In this document: positions 1 to 12,996 of the stretch, one piece after another | How the letters are laid out: every line of letters begins with the position of its first letter | How positions within the stretch are numbered: position 1 is the first letter of the stretch | From: Atherinomorus stipes | Lineage: Eukaryota; Chordata; Actinopteri; Atheriniformes; Atherinidae | Direction of reading: 5' to 3' | Assembly (NCBI GenBank): GCA_023101725.1 | Contig: JALJCO010007871.1 | Coordinates: forward strand, 62,001 to 126,000 | Length of the DNA: 64,000 bases | Notes under the pieces: model-generated | The model's database searches: none | Told to the model about the DNA's origin: nothing | What the model saw: only the letters and a program-made list of their open reading frames with translations | Translations under genes and position numbers: made by a program

Positions 1-1445
1 TTAACTTCATCCTTTCCCCATTTCACAAATGGAACATTGACCCTTCCTTTAAATATGAATCAAACCACAGTCATGCATGAGATGATTAAAAGTTGTTTGG
101 TTGTATTGTTTTATATTTAGCATATTTTGAGCATGCAACTCTTCTTCTCTTTGGGTTATCTAGTGAGTTGGCAAAAGACCATTTAAACAGACCTTACCCA
201 AAATCTGTCTAATAGTGTTGCCTAATGTATTTCCCCATGCTTTAGGCACAGGGAACACTTAGAATTTGTCAGAAGTGAGGCAGTTGTGCCACCCAACCCT
301 TGAAAACTGCAAAACAGAATAATATGATTCTGTGGAAAATACTATTTCTTAGAGAGTCTATTTTTTCCTTATAGGCATAGTACAAGACATTTTTCATGGC
401 TCTTTCCATAGTATACCTATTAGCACATCAGAATCCCATGTTATCAATTTAGTCCTTGCAAAAAACACTTTTAGGGGGACTGGGATTTTCTTGGAAGAGA
501 ATAGTATCTCTCGAGTCTCATCTATTTTTCTGCTACCTTCCCTTTTAGAAGATACCAAAGATTTGTTTAACATATTAAATTTTTTGTGGGCAGTATGGAT
601 GAGATCTTTTAGCTGTTTGGTGAATGCAATGTTTACAATGTTATAACCAGTACAAATTATGGCTAGAGCCACTAACAACTATAAATCGTTAAGCAGAATA
701 AGCTATCAAGGTAAGATACCTGTCATGTCTTGTACTTTCATCTTTGCAGGGACTAATATTTTTTTCAGCATTTCTCACTCTCAAGTATCTTCTGTCTCCA
801 AGGCCTTTACCTCAGAAGCAAAAGGGAATGGAAAAGCTGATGTTTCATGCTCAACTGGTTCTCTTCTATACCAGTCCAAATGACACCACTTGATCTGCTC
901 TTCTCTGCCTACTGTACTTTAGCCCAGATCATGTAATACTTTTATCCTGGCATCAAGATTATGCAGAGTTCACCTACGTATTCCTTAACCACCAGTACAC
1001 GCTCCTAAATCCATCAGATATAGTCTTTTCCCCTGTAAATCCACTCAACAGCTACATTCCATGCAAATCCTGTTCTTTTTTTTTTTTTTTTCTTTGCAGT
1101 TAGTTTAATTTCTATAATCCTCAGCTCTATCTCTACTCTCTGAGTCTGCACAAACCATTCTTTGTTCTTCTTTTTTATACAGTCTTCTTCACCCTCCTCA
1201 TAATATAAATCTCATCCTACGATGGCTGCCCTCAGACCCAAAGTACATAAATTCAAGGACAGTAATGGAAAAAAATTAAGTGACTGCCATCTCTTACGGC
1301 AACATATATATATTCTTCCCATGTCTTTTCTTCTTCCTCTGTTCCTTTACTTTTTATTTTCTAATTAAAAAACTATCAAGATGCAGTGTGGAGGTTTAAA
1401 TAACACAACATTTCCTCACATATGTACAGTAAGGGGTCAATTATA
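1..1445. other. Gene-free stretch
   Basis: AT-rich unique-looking sequence with a poly-T near 1075-1091. The open frames here are short, with no codon bias, splice sites or family motifs I can support. Confidence 0.6.
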
Positions 1446-1660
1446 TGATGTACTTACATACACTGCCTGGTGTATGATGGGAGATTCTGACCACTATACA
1501 AAACCTTCTCCAGCACATCCCAAAGATTTTCAATGGGGTTCAAGTCTGGACTCTGTGGTGGCCAATCCATGTGTTTAAATTAGGTTTCATGCTCCCTGAA
1601 CCCCTCTTTTACAATCTGAATCCGATGAATCCTGGCATTGTCACTAATCAGACGTGACCT
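1446..1660 (-). pseudogene. Tc1/mariner transposase C-terminal remnant
   Basis: Read on the minus strand, the region gives DNARIHRIQIVKEGFREHET, then a stop, then [20 protein letters not shown]. These are the second Asp (DNA...H) and the final Glu (NPIEN, codons at 1527-1541) of the Tc1 DDE catalytic triad. The in-frame stop and the lack of the N-terminal half and terminal repeats show it is a dead fragment. Confidence 0.85.
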
Positions 1661-2249
1661 TCTTCCATTGCTGCAGAGTCTAATCTCTATGCTCCCTACA
1701 CTGTAAATTCTAACTAGTTGGCTTTACTTAAAAAAAAAAAAAAAAATATCCAAACTTGCTGCCTAAGGAAAATTAAGTATTCAGTAATAGGAGTGATTAA
1801 GTAGAAGCAAGTAGAATGGTTCAAGTTTGTAAAACTTATTTGAACTAATAAATTTGATTAAGAAAATTAGGTTGTGGAAACTTGGTGTGATTAGTTTCAC
1901 ATAAATTAGATGGGATACTTCACCTAAACTTTATTTTGTATCAATATGATGATTTCAAGTTAATCTTACTGAAAGTAATTGAACTCAAAATTGTTTTTGC
2001 TTTGTGGCAGGAAGTGGGTGGGTTTTAGCTAAACCTAATGTCAGATCACAGACATCTCTGTCGTGGTGCAGCAGCTGCTGGATAGTGGGTATTATATACA
2101 GGAACAAACAAACGTGAGAGCAGTCAAATGACACTACCAACATTATTCATAAATCCTTCATTTGTGAATTATCTGTAATTTGTTATTAACAGAAGGGAAC
2201 TGCATTGTAGGAAACCTCGCCATCCCTACTGTAATTTCCCTGTACTCAT

Positions 2250-2637
2250 TAGGGATGGGCGATATGGACTAAAAAATGTATCACAATAATTTCTCTTATT
2301 TATCACGGTAACAATAAGTGACGATACAAACTATCAGCAAATTATTTTGTCTTATAAATCTGTCACTAAATTCTGTCTTGAAAGCCCTACAAAATAATAG
2401 AAGCCACTAAACTATATCAATCAAACAAGTATGAAATATGAGAGACCAAATTCCACATTTATTCAAACGATGCAAACAGCAAAACTAACTTGGCTTATTA
2501 AAAAAAACAAAGTTGTGCAACTGCAAACATAACCTGATAAATTGTCATCTCACGATAAAAACAATAAATTCAAATTGTTATTGTGGAGGAATTTCTTTGA
2601 CGATATATCGCACACAAGAAAATATCGCCCATTCCTA
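2250..2637. mobile_element. hAT-type MITE, 388 bp, with intact 8-bp TSD
   Basis: The terminal inverted repeats TAGGGATGGGCGATAT and (reverse complement of the right end) TAGGAATGGGCGATAT differ at one base. A perfect 8-base duplication GTACTCAT flanks it at 2242-2249 and 2638-2645. The TAGGG start and 8-base duplication are hAT hallmarks. It has no coding capacity. Confidence 0.9.
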
Positions 2638-2645
2638 GTACTCAT

Positions 2646-4720
2646 TTAAATTACACTGATTCCACTTAAGTAAATTAAGTTATCTATCATTTTTTTCCCT
2701 CCAAGGTTCTTACAACTTATCTGAGATTAGTATTACTAAAAACTAAGTTAGAATTATGTTACGTAATGGAAATATTCTATGAAAACCCATATTACATTTT
2801 ACAGTGTACCAAATTAAAATAATTTTTTTTTGCCGGTTAGCCTCACTGGTTAGTGGTTTCTTATGTCTGCACATCTTTCAGCCCATCACTTGAGTCGCTT
2901 CACATTGTGTAGAAATTCTCACTTTCACTATTTAACAAAGATCTGAGTTCTATTGTTTTTTCTTCAATATTATTTCACCAAAATAGATCACTGATAACGA
3001 TCATTCAGGATTTTTTTTCTAACCACTCTACTGTACTTTCTCAAACATAATGGTTTCCTGCTATCCTTTCAGATCTAAATAATGCGTTTGAGAGAAGTTT
3101 TAACCCAGTTTTAGTAGTTTTTGCATCTCCTGAAATGTTTTCTCTGCTTCATGCATGTCAATGATAAGACCCTTCTTACATCTTTTCTGCAACTGGAGGA
3201 TGATTTTTGACTTGGTTGTTTAAGGAATGAGAAGCTACTCATACCATCAGCTGGTGTTAAATAACTTATCAAACTGCAAGATAATTGCCGATGCAGTAAT
3301 TATCCAATAGGAGGTTCATTCCTATTTGCTAAGATGATGGCTTTTGGGGGGGGGGGGGGGGGGGGGGGGGGACAGAGTGCTTAAGGTGGAGTTGTTAAGA
3401 GATGTAAATTGCATGTAAGCTGATCTTTCATAGAAAGGCATGCTCTGCTGCTATTTTTCCCCTTTGTCTAAGATAATGAAGCATAATCATTACTGCCAAT
3501 GAGGTCTAAATGCAAAGCTAACTACATGGGGACATTGTGCAATCACAAGCTAGCTGTTGGATTAATAAGATATGGGTTTGTGTTTTTATTAAAAAGGCTG
3601 ACCATTTGAAATGACATGCAATGGACCAAAACCTTCTAAAGAACCAGGCCATTACTCTGCCTATTGATATTCCATGATAGTTAGTATTCTAAGGTCTCTC
3701 CTCTCTTGCATCCCTGCTCTTTGCTCTCATGTGACAGTCTTTTCTTGCACAACAACCACAAAATAACAACGCAACATTGCACAACACAATGCACTTCCAC
3801 AAAGATGCAGTCAAAGAGAGGGAGGTCGATCAGCCATTCCCCATTTGTGTTTGTTTTCAACGTGACAGACTTTCCTGTGGAGTCGGTGGCACCTGAATAC
3901 TAAAGAGAGAGAGAGGCTGTGATGTGGAGAAGGCGCACAGGTCTAAGTCACCTCCCCAGAGTCACCAGGTGCCTCAGCGAACAAGGGAAGAAACGTAGTC
4001 TTAGACTTTATTCATTGATACCGCCCACTGAGCTAAAGAGTTTCAAATGGGTGGAATTACAGGATCAATACTGTGATTAGCAGAGGCCTTGTAGCTATAG
4101 TGTCTTGTTGGCAATCCATTGCATCATGGTAAACCCAGGGGACGGGGGGCTGCTACTCTTTCCAAGTATGGAAGACTAAAGAGGAGGAGAGGGGGTGAGA
4201 AAGAGACTAAAACAGGTTGAACTAGGCCCAGCTGTGCCATGCATTTAAAACAGATAACAGATAAATCTTATTAGGTCTTTTAAATGTGATGCACATTCCC
4301 TGTTTCCTTTAATCATTCTGAACATCTAATGAATACACTAATTTTAAAAAGCTTCATCATATTATAATCATGTCTGTAAAGTTCATTAATGGTGTTTCAC
4401 ATGCAGTGCTGCAACAGAATCAGTCATATGGAACAAAACAAATCATATGGCAGAGTATGTATTTCATCTCACAGGGATGCATAAAACAATTATTCTATGG
4501 CCATAGATTTCAACTAGTGTATTGGGTAAAATAAATGCACTCTCTCTCACCTGATTCACTTAGTTTGGTTGCAGCTATTTGATTAAATACAAATTGTAAA
4601 AAAGTTTTAAATAAATTCCACTATTATATTGGAGAATACTGAGCTAATCAAACATTATGCAACCTGGCAGTTTATAGTTTAAAAGCACTTCCGATCTAAA
4701 TTAGTTTTTTGGGGTATAAT
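2646..4720. other. Gene-free stretch
   Basis: Apart from the poly-G tract I see no gene or element. A weak GAGA run lies at 3905. Confidence 0.55.
3346..3371 (+). repeat. Uninterrupted run of 26 G
   Basis: A plain poly-G tract, unusual in an AT-rich surrounding. It could form stacked G-quadruplexes, or its length could be a sequencing artefact. Confidence 0.9.
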
Positions 4721-4870
4721 GGGATGTCATCTGTCCACAAAACATTTGAAGAGAGTGGCTTTTAGGAGACATTTGTGCTCATGACTTTCTGAGGTGTGGA
4801 AAGTCATATGATGTGGTTTGCAACAAACTGCAGAAGAATGGAAGGTCTTCATCCATCTTTAGTGTAGAGC
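4721..4870 (-). pseudogene. Possible degraded Tc1-like fragment
   Basis: GATGTCATCTGTCCACAAAA and the following text resemble the minus-strand image of the GTGGACAGATGA region seen in several fish Tc1-like transposases. There is no continuous reading frame, so this rests on resemblance only. Confidence 0.25.
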
Positions 4871-4880
4871 ATAAATGGAT

Positions 4881-6158
4881 CTTTGGAAATCAACTTTAAA
4901 CTTTAATTAAACTCTGTGAATAATTTATCTCCACTTCAGGTAAATAGTGTGTTTCATTTATTGTGAAATTGTGTTTTTGCTGCAGTGATAGGATGCCTTG
5001 CCTTGTAGTTGCCCTATGTGTATAAATGATAGTTCAACAGCATCAAGATATTTTTGTTTCTATAATTCTTTCATTAATAATTGATTGCATCTTTCTTTGC
5101 AGCAGTCGGGAGCTTTTGGTGGCAGAGGTTGGGTCCTTTCAGTGGCAGCATCTCCATATTGTGTGCCATGTGCTGTCTTGCACCTACTGATTTGACTGAC
5201 ACTGCTGTGTGTGCATATAGTCAGTTGCACATGTCATGTTGGTAGAATTTGAAATCCTCCTGTCTTATTAATTTCCCTTCCTACTGATAAGTCTTGGCTG
5301 CATTCTTACCCTTTGAGCTTTGTTATAAAATTTCTAAATGAAAAAAATTATTATAATTGTAAAGAACCTGAGTGCCTTTAGGTAAATCTGTGTTTAAACA
5401 TTGAACTAAAAACAGTTTGGGTGAAATTCCCAGGGTGGCATTATCTTAACTCTTGTACATGTTAAAGGGTCCTTAGTTTTAATAAGGGCTTTCTCTCTCC
5501 CTGCCATACTCTCTCTCCCTCCTTCACCACACATGCAAAAATTTCTACAGGCTGAGTGTTAATTAATTTCTTTATCTCCTCTTTTTGAAGCCATGTACTG
5601 TAAAAAATTGTTACATTTAGCAAATAACATTGCTCAAGATCTGGTGCCTTGATCTTACTGAGAAGATATAGTGCATCCTTTCGTAGCGTGACTGACGGTT
5701 TTAATTTCAAAAGTAAAACTACACCAACATGAACATCTCGAAGAGTGTCGAGTTTAGTTGAGTTGTGAGTTAGTTCACAGATCAGTTAGTTCACAAAAAT
5801 TCACATTGTTAAAGAATGTCCATGTTCAACAGGAGTGAGCTGAAGCAAGAAAGCTTATATGCCCACCCTGTATTCAATCTATTCTGCAGAAGTAGATTCA
5901 CATCAGGACATTTTGAGTACATATCTATATCCAGTGTTTTGGACATCAAAAGGTTACAGCTCACCAGTGTTTCCAACCAAAAAGCAATTATTAGTAATTT
6001 GTGTGAAAGCTTTCCTATGAAATTGTAAATAATGAATATCATGAGTAGCACGAAAAATACAAAAAATTCATAGACATTCAAAAACATGCACTTTGGGTGA
6101 ACAAGGACTGTGTGTCTCAATGGGACTGCCTGTATACTTTGCATATTTACCTATATAC

Positions 6159-6159
<1 letters not shown>
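4881..6159. other. Gene-free stretch with one strong splice acceptor
   Basis: GCATCTTTCTTTGCAG at 5087-5102 is an excellent acceptor. The sequence after it is open in one frame for about 43 codons, but nothing recognisable is encoded and no upstream partner is seen. Confidence 0.4.
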
Positions 6160-6198
<39 letters not shown>

Positions 6199-6234
6199 TA
6201 TACATACATACTGTATATATACAATGGCACTGCC

Positions 6235-6275
<41 letters not shown>
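6160..6275. repeat. (TA)n microsatellites with a repeated spacer, left of a MITE
   Basis: TA arrays at about 6162-6194 and 6238-6275 are separated by TACATACATACTGTATATAT and AATGGCACTGCCTGTACA. The same spacer recurs at about 6726-6766 on the far side of the MITE, and an older variant AATGGGACTGCCTGTATA lies at 6119. Confidence 0.85.
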
Positions 6276-6278
<3 letters not shown>

Positions 6279-6663
6279 GGCTGTCAAAAAATTTATCCTG
6301 ATTAATTACATTGCTTTTTTCACTTTTAGAACACATTTAGGGTTAAAGGTGTCTCACCAGGAATTCTGCATTTATCTTTAGTAGACTAAACTACTGACTG
6401 TCCTTACATGTCTCCCTAAAGTCCTTCAGACAGCTGCAGTCCAACATGTTGCTGATACGGTCCACACACGCTGACTTCACAACTGTCCTAATGTAAAGCT
6501 GAAATTCAGGTCTGAGTCCTGCACTACTCCCGGATGTGTAGCTTGGTTTTAGCCTTTAAGTTGTAAAACAAAAGTTAATGTATTTTCTGCATAGCAGTAG
6601 TAATTAAAAAGGACATCTCTTGTTTGACAATAGGATTAATTTAGGATAAATTTTTTGACAGCC

Positions 6664-6666
<3 letters not shown>
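6276..6666. mobile_element. hAT-like MITE, 391 bp, inserted in a TA array
   Basis: It has a perfect 23-base terminal inverted repeat at 6276-6298 and 6644-6666, beginning TAGGGCTGTCAAAAAA. It is flanked by TA repeats on both sides, so a TATATATA target duplication is compatible but not provable. The interior is non-coding. Confidence 0.85.
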
Positions 6667-6731
<65 letters not shown>

Positions 6732-6860
6732 CATACTGTATATATACAATGGCACTGCCTGTACATTATATATATATATATTGGGATATATATTGGATAT
6801 ATATTGGGGATATATATATTATATATATCTTTGCTCAATATATATATATTGAGCAAAGAT
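6667..6860. repeat. (TA)n array ending in a 34-bp perfect palindrome
   Basis: A long TA array at 6667-6726 leads through GGATATATATTGG variants to a perfect palindrome at 6827-6860, with arms ATCTTTGCTCAATATAT. On RNA or single-stranded DNA it would fold as a hairpin with no loop to spare. Confidence 0.85.
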
Positions 6861-6974
6861 TTTACTGAACTCAAGCATAGCCCTTTTACACCAGCTGCTA
6901 TCAAGAAAGAGGTTCAGCAACTTAAGTCCAACGGAAATTAAAATGGCTACATTTAACGATTGCAATTATTACCC

Positions 6975-7145
6975 TACCAAGGACTGGCAGAGGTAAGTAA
7001 TCATTGGTGTTTGTCCATCTATCTGTTAGCAAAACAACTCGAAATGTACAGATTTGGATTAAATTTTCAGGGAATGTTGGTCATGGTACTACGAAGAACT
7101 GCTTAAATTTTGTTGTCTGATTGAGATCACGGTTTGGATCAAGCT
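6975..7145. repeat. Dispersed fish repeat fragment
   Basis: The text around CTATCTGTTAGCAAAACAAC and AAATTTTCAGGGAATGTTGG resembles a repeat I know from many fish genomes. Class unknown; no ends visible. Confidence 0.4.
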
Positions 7146-9839
7146 TTTTTTTTTTTTTTATCTTAGCATTACCATCATCAATTTTTTATTCTAAATTGTA
7201 TTTTTCTTTAAATTAATACTTATCTTAATTTGGAAGTTTCCGCCTATGCAAAAGTCTTCTAATTTTCGTCCAGGAAGTCCAGAAATTTAAAAGAAAAAAA
7301 AATATATATATATATACATATATATACACATATACGTATATACACATATATATGGCTCTTCTTTTATCAGCCATAAGCATAAAATAAGTTTGGCCTTGCA
7401 ACCAGCAACCAATTTCAGAATGAAAAGGTCCAACTGGATTTTGTTTTATGGCTCCCAAACCATGCCTCGAATTGACTGCAAAAATAAAATCAGTGACAAG
7501 CAGCTAAAACATAAGTTTATGACATGACATTTAGAAAGGAAAAGAAAAACACAATCGTTTTATCTCTTGCAAATTTGCAGTAGTATGAACAAACATCTTA
7601 AATGATGGAGTAGCTGACCAGCATCCAGTCGGTCCCTGCCCTGCCTGTATCACTACTGCACCTCCATTCAGTCCAGTCTTTATACATTTAGAGCTGCTGT
7701 CTCTGGTGTACTGACTGAATTTCATTATAGCCTGCTATTACATGAGCAAGCTGCTGGGCTGGCCTCGGGATGAGAGGGCCAATCAATACCGTCAGTATCT
7801 GCCCCCTATAATCTCTGTCGCCTGTGTCAGGCTCGCTATCTGTAATAGATCTTAAGGATTAAGGGGGACCCTTCTTAAGACACTTCTCTTTGCTGAGAAC
7901 TGGCCGGCCAGCAGGGCCCGTGGGGGCTAGACCCAGTCATGCTGATCCAGCATGAGCTGCATAGGGAGTGCCAGTGGGATGCTGAGAGTGACTTACTCAC
8001 ATAAAGACAGGAGATGGAGAAACAAGAATAAGGTTATGTCACTGAGCAGGGAGGTGAAGAGGGCAACACAGCAGCTGTAACATGAAGAGACTGATAGAGA
8101 TGGGCAAAGAGGAGAGAAAGAGATGTTGGTGTGGGGGAAAATTGTGGGTAAACAGAGAGCAAGGCAAAGAGCAACAAATAGAAAAAAGGGCAGAGAATAA
8201 GGGAGGAAGAGAGATGAGCAGAAAGGAGGATAAGCACCAGCCAGGAAACGCAAGAGCCTATGTAATTTCTCTAATCCTTCTGGCATTTATACTTTCACCA
8301 GACAGATAATAAAAATGAAAAATAAAATGGAAAACTTTCCCTCTCTCAGACTGGACACAGTATTTTTTTAATCTGTTGCAATCCCCAACTTGTTTTGTTT
8401 TTCTTTTTTTAGTTTTTTTTTATTCTCTGTTTTTTTCTTTTCCCAATGCTGCAGTGCTTTGGTGCCGAGTCAGCAGATTCATCTGCAATATTACTGAATA
8501 TTCGACAGATGTGACTCAATGCAGCCTTGTTTTATCAATGACAGGCTGATATTCTTAGATGAATGTCAGGACTAAATAGAAAAATTTAACTTAAACATCT
8601 GTTTTTCTCACTAACACTGCTATGGATACAAAGACAGTAATGCAGACAGGGGGATTGAGCTGCTCTAATTGTGTGTGAACTGGAGGGCAAGGCCCGTGTG
8701 CAATTGGTTTTAATGTGCACAGCATCTGAAAACAGCTTGGATACACTCGTAAATCAGCCAGCCAGCCGATTAGGTAAACGTCACTGTTCATAACCTACAG
8801 GTTTGCTTTGCTTATGCTTGTCAGGCTGACAAGACTGCATGCCAGTAAAATCTGGTGTTTACGCTTGCAATACCAGCATAATCTTTGTATGAGGAAGTGT
8901 GTTGACACTTTCATGTCATGAATAAGGCTGTGCATAGTTTTGTGAAGATAATTACTCAGTGAGGAGTTTTAACTTCTAACGAGGATTTAGATTCAGCTGT
9001 GTGCCGTGCCAAAAGATCAAAAGGGCTCCTCCCTCTTGAATGAAAAATTAAGTTGAGAGAGAACTGCTGTGCTTTATAAGTGGTACACAAAGCACTTCAC
9101 TCTCATTCACAGCTCCTTGTGGAGTCAAACAAATCTTCCTCCCCCTTTTTTAAAGCACATCACAATTAACCCCAAGCACCAGCAGGTCAGAACTAAGTAA
9201 TTTCGGTCATTTTTAGTCATTTCTACAATTCTGATGATGCCAGTGCCCCTAAATCTTCCTGAATATTTGCTGAGCGATTGGATGAGCAAAGACCCAGAAT
9301 AATGTGTGTATATAACCTTCAGCAACCAGATGTTATTACAAGAAAAAAATGCATGTAAGATAAATGTACTTATCACAGGATCATTACTACCAACCAAACA
9401 AGGAACCATCAGGACAATCTTCTCTAAAACATACTGTACCCATATGGGATTTGTGTGTGCAAATGTGACTGTCTAAAACTATAGCTGTGTCTCATGTTGC
9501 AGTATATGTTGGACAAACTAAACTGGAACCGGGCTTTTTATATGTTTTCATTTATCTGTTGTTACCTGTATATTAACACCCCATTAACCGATCGTTAACA
9601 CCTGAAAAATGCCAAACAAATGCATTTTCTGAGGCAAAAACTCTCTTTTTAAGCTTGCCTGCATATCTTTATACCTTCCAGAGATCTGTTGTTTCTGACC
9701 GGCGACCACTTCATTTAACACTTATAAATCCACAAATACATCTAAATATTACACTCATCGCTCTGCTGCTTATTCCTTCTCATCTTGAGTGCAATTATTT
9801 TTGGGATAGGTGGGACCACGAAGGATACATCGCCACTAT
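7146..9839. other. Gene-free stretch
   Basis: It contains a TA/CA microsatellite at 7300-7352 and a purine-rich stretch at 8080-8230 whose open frames on both strands come from low complexity. I see no gene. Confidence 0.6.
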
Positions 9840-10923
9840 TAGGGATGCACTGATCCGAACTTCAGATTGTGATCAGCTTCAATTTAGAAAAAAAAATCCT
9901 TGATCGGTAAAAATGAGCTGATCCATGACTCAATCGGTAGGTGCAGATCTAGTCAGTGCTGCGGCTTCGAATGACCTTACACGTTACCGACGCAGCACGT
10001 GGAGGCTGTTATGATTGTTTACAAGGCCAGCAGCTGCTAGCCAGCTGCTGTGTCTCCTTCTGTCGCTGCTAAAACTAGAGTCCTGCGGCGGTTTGGTTTC
10101 TACGTTTCACAGGTAAAAATCCTGCAGGTGCCGACAGGTCGCGGGTAACAAGGAAAAATCTGTTCAATCTTTTTGGACATGACAACTTTTATACTGAGGG
10201 TATCCACCAGCGTTCAGTGCTGCGTGTGGGAGAGACGGTTTTTTGTTTATTTCTTTTTTTAATCCCATCCACTGTTTGGAAATGACCACCATGTTAAACA
10301 CTGATAAAGCATTTCTTTATTCAGCTGCTTTTGTCATGGATCTTTCATAAAAGTACTAAACCATTTTAAAAAAGATGATTTGCTTTTGAATACAGTAAAT
10401 CTACCAAATAAGCTATTTTTTTTTCTCAATTTCAGCTCCTTTCTTAGGCCATTTATTTTGCACTGAATTTACATTTCTAATTGCACTGACTGAACCAGTT
10501 TAAAAGAAGCTTTGTTCCCATTTATTTTTACATATTTGACTGAGGTCAGGCTATTTTTTCCAGTTTCAGCATTTTATTATTTTACATTTATTCAACCGCA
10601 TTGACTGAACCAGGGAAACTTGAGAAGCTGCTTTAAGATTGTTAAAGTGTATTTAAGATTTAAGAAGTATTAAATAAGTAATTCAGTACATTTATCTCTT
10701 TTTTTTTTATCCGTTTTTTTTTTTTTTTTTTAAACCAGGTAAACAAATTTTAAAGCCAAGTCTGATGTTGCCTTGCACAAAAGAAAGATCCCAGTCTGTT
10801 TCCACACAACGAGGTGTGCCATCAAACAATACCATGCTGTTTTTTTTTCCTCCTTTTTCTGTACCGGTATCATATAATATTGGATCGGATCGGTGTCCAA
10901 AAAAGGTGGATTGTGCATCCCTA
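9840..10923. mobile_element. hAT-type non-autonomous element, about 1.08 kb
   Basis: The left end TAGGGATGCACTGATCCGA and right end (reverse complement TAGGGATGCACAATCC, then CCGATCCGATCC) are the characteristic termini of a fish hAT family. The 8 bases on either side do not match, so the target duplication is lost or the element is a hybrid of two copies. Open frames near 10707-11093 are shadows over a poly-T tract. Confidence 0.7.
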
Positions 10924-12364
10924 GCTGGAAGCCTTCGTCTCATGCCAAACGGAGTGTGGGTTTGGAGGGTGGATTCGGAGGCTTCTTCAGATGTTTTTGA
11001 AATGGGACAGTACTTGGCATGCCACTGTGACGTATGCAGCTGACGAATCCACACTTTGCAGTGTGCAGACTGCAGACTGCAGACATGCAACATGAGACAC
11101 AGCTTATGTGTAAAGAATCTATGACCTCAAGTTGTTGTGAGAGCAACTATATCAAGGGTAAAAATGGCGTCAATCATGACAAGTGTGTTAATAAAACAAT
11201 AAGTAATAATAAGTAAACTTTGTAGCTTGTTAAATAGACTCAAAAACACCTGCTTTGATATACTTGACAAGATGGACTTAGGAGTATGAATAAAATGACG
11301 GATTTGGCAGTAAGACTTAGACCCCACACAAGGAAAAACAAACAATCAAATTAACAGTACATTATTTACCTCATCTGTGACTTTGTCAGTTTGGCTCAGT
11401 GTGAGTCTCTCTTCTGTGTTTTGCTACCACTTACATAGAGGAGAGGTTGATAACGATGGTCAATACAACATCAATATGAGCCATGCGTGGACATTAGGGT
11501 GGAAAATTATGACTTTGTTAAATAAAACAGGAGCTCCTTGCCCTTTCTAGTCACTTTACACTACAACACTTTCAATCACGACTCGTCAACATATGGACTG
11601 GGGAAGGCGGGGCAGACGACTGCTCACCCCCTGAGCCACAATTGCCTCATCGCCAAGTGTAGAGTGCTGCGTTCACAAGACGACCCACAGCTATGAATTT
11701 TGACAGTGTAGGCAACTGCCATCTCAGCAACTGGGTCCATGAGAGGAATGTGCATAATGTGGAGTGATCAGCACTGTGTGAGCTGGAGCTGCTGACGACA
11801 CAGCAGGTGTTGGAATAAAATGAATGTGTCTAATGAGATTAAATGTTGTAAGTACTGAAAGTCAACTAGTATCTTACCACATAAGTTTCAGCCATTTCTA
11901 GATTGAGTCCTATTTACAATTTGACGGAGCCATTGCAAGTTCCTCAGTTATTCAAATAAAATAAAATCTAAAAAAATAAAGCTAACTAAACATGCAAAAG
12001 ACTTTCATTATCCTGCACTCAAAGGTGAGTAACGGGTTATGTCTAGTACAACTCAGTTCCTATCCAGAGTCAATGAAAAGAAGTCAAAATGTCAACTTTG
12101 TTTCTCAGATTTGTTTTTCAGCAATGTCCTGGACCTTACTGTTGAACACAAATCGTTACTTTTTATTGTTGGTGCAGAGTCCACAAACCATTTCTGATCA
12201 ATTTTCCCAAGCAAAATGACTAGCTGTCTCTTTTTTTCTTTTCTTTTTTTTTCCCCTAGAAATTTAGAACAGGATTTTGCTACATTAGGAGCAAGCTTTG
12301 ACTGCTCCACTCTTGAGCAGTCTTTACCCTGCTTGGTTAAGCTTGGTAAAGAGGCCTTATTTCC
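10924..12364. other. Gene-free stretch
   Basis: A short CTGCAGA tandem lies at 11063-11083. Text near 11560-11660 looks like a worn dispersed repeat, but I cannot place it. No gene. Confidence 0.5.
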
Positions 12365-12894
12365 TAAAGGTAGAGTCCGAAGTCCCCCCACCGTTTCTGT
12401 TTTTAAACAACAGTATTCAAACTGAGCGCCCCTCCCTCTCAGGCTAATGGCCGCCTCTTTCTTCAGCCTATTCAGCTTCAAGCCTTTCCTCCAGAGCTCA
12501 GAAGCGGGTAAAAGCCAAACTAATATTAACCCTGGTTTTCCAACGTGCACCATCTAAAGCTCTTACCTTTTCTTCAGTACATCTGCCGTTATTTCTTTTT
12601 TTCCTTTGAGAGTTTGAGTGACTGGCATCTAATCCAATCATGAGCTTAATCCCACATAGCGTCATACCCTTAGCTCTGTCATTGGCTGGCGATTTAAACA
12701 GAAATCTTCACCCAGAAATGTCCCGACCAAACCATAACAAAGCGAAAGAGCTAATTACAAGCAGGGGGAGAGAGAGTTGCATTCAAACTCACCACTGCAC
12801 GTGAGTAAAGGCCCAAAAGCACGGTTTGAGATGGATTTCACTTGCACAAGTCTAACAATTATTTTCAGGGGGGAAACTTTGGACTCTACCTTTA
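12365..12894. mobile_element. MITE family A, copy 1 (full length, about 530 bp)
   Basis: The ends are TAAAGGTAGAGTCC and GGACTCTACCTTTA, exact inverted repeats of 14 bases. The interior (a GGCTAATGGCCGCC block, then AATCATGAGCTTA, then CCACCCAGAAA-like text) is shared with the copy in tbc1d20 intron 6. It has no protein of its own; the open frames across it are shadows. Confidence 0.75.
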
Positions 12895-12996
12895 ACTAGC
12901 AGTTGTTCACAAATCCTTGTCCATGCTGCATCAATTACGTATTTCTTCATAAAAACTAGTCTTAAAGAGCTGAAGCTGTTTATCCTTAAAGAAAGC

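Noticed and set aside
6093..6904. Several open frames rich in Tyr-Ile repeats
   Set aside because: They are translations of TA microsatellites.
12092..12553. 153-codon minus-strand open frame
   Set aside because: It lies across a MITE copy and its flank, with no codon or motif support.
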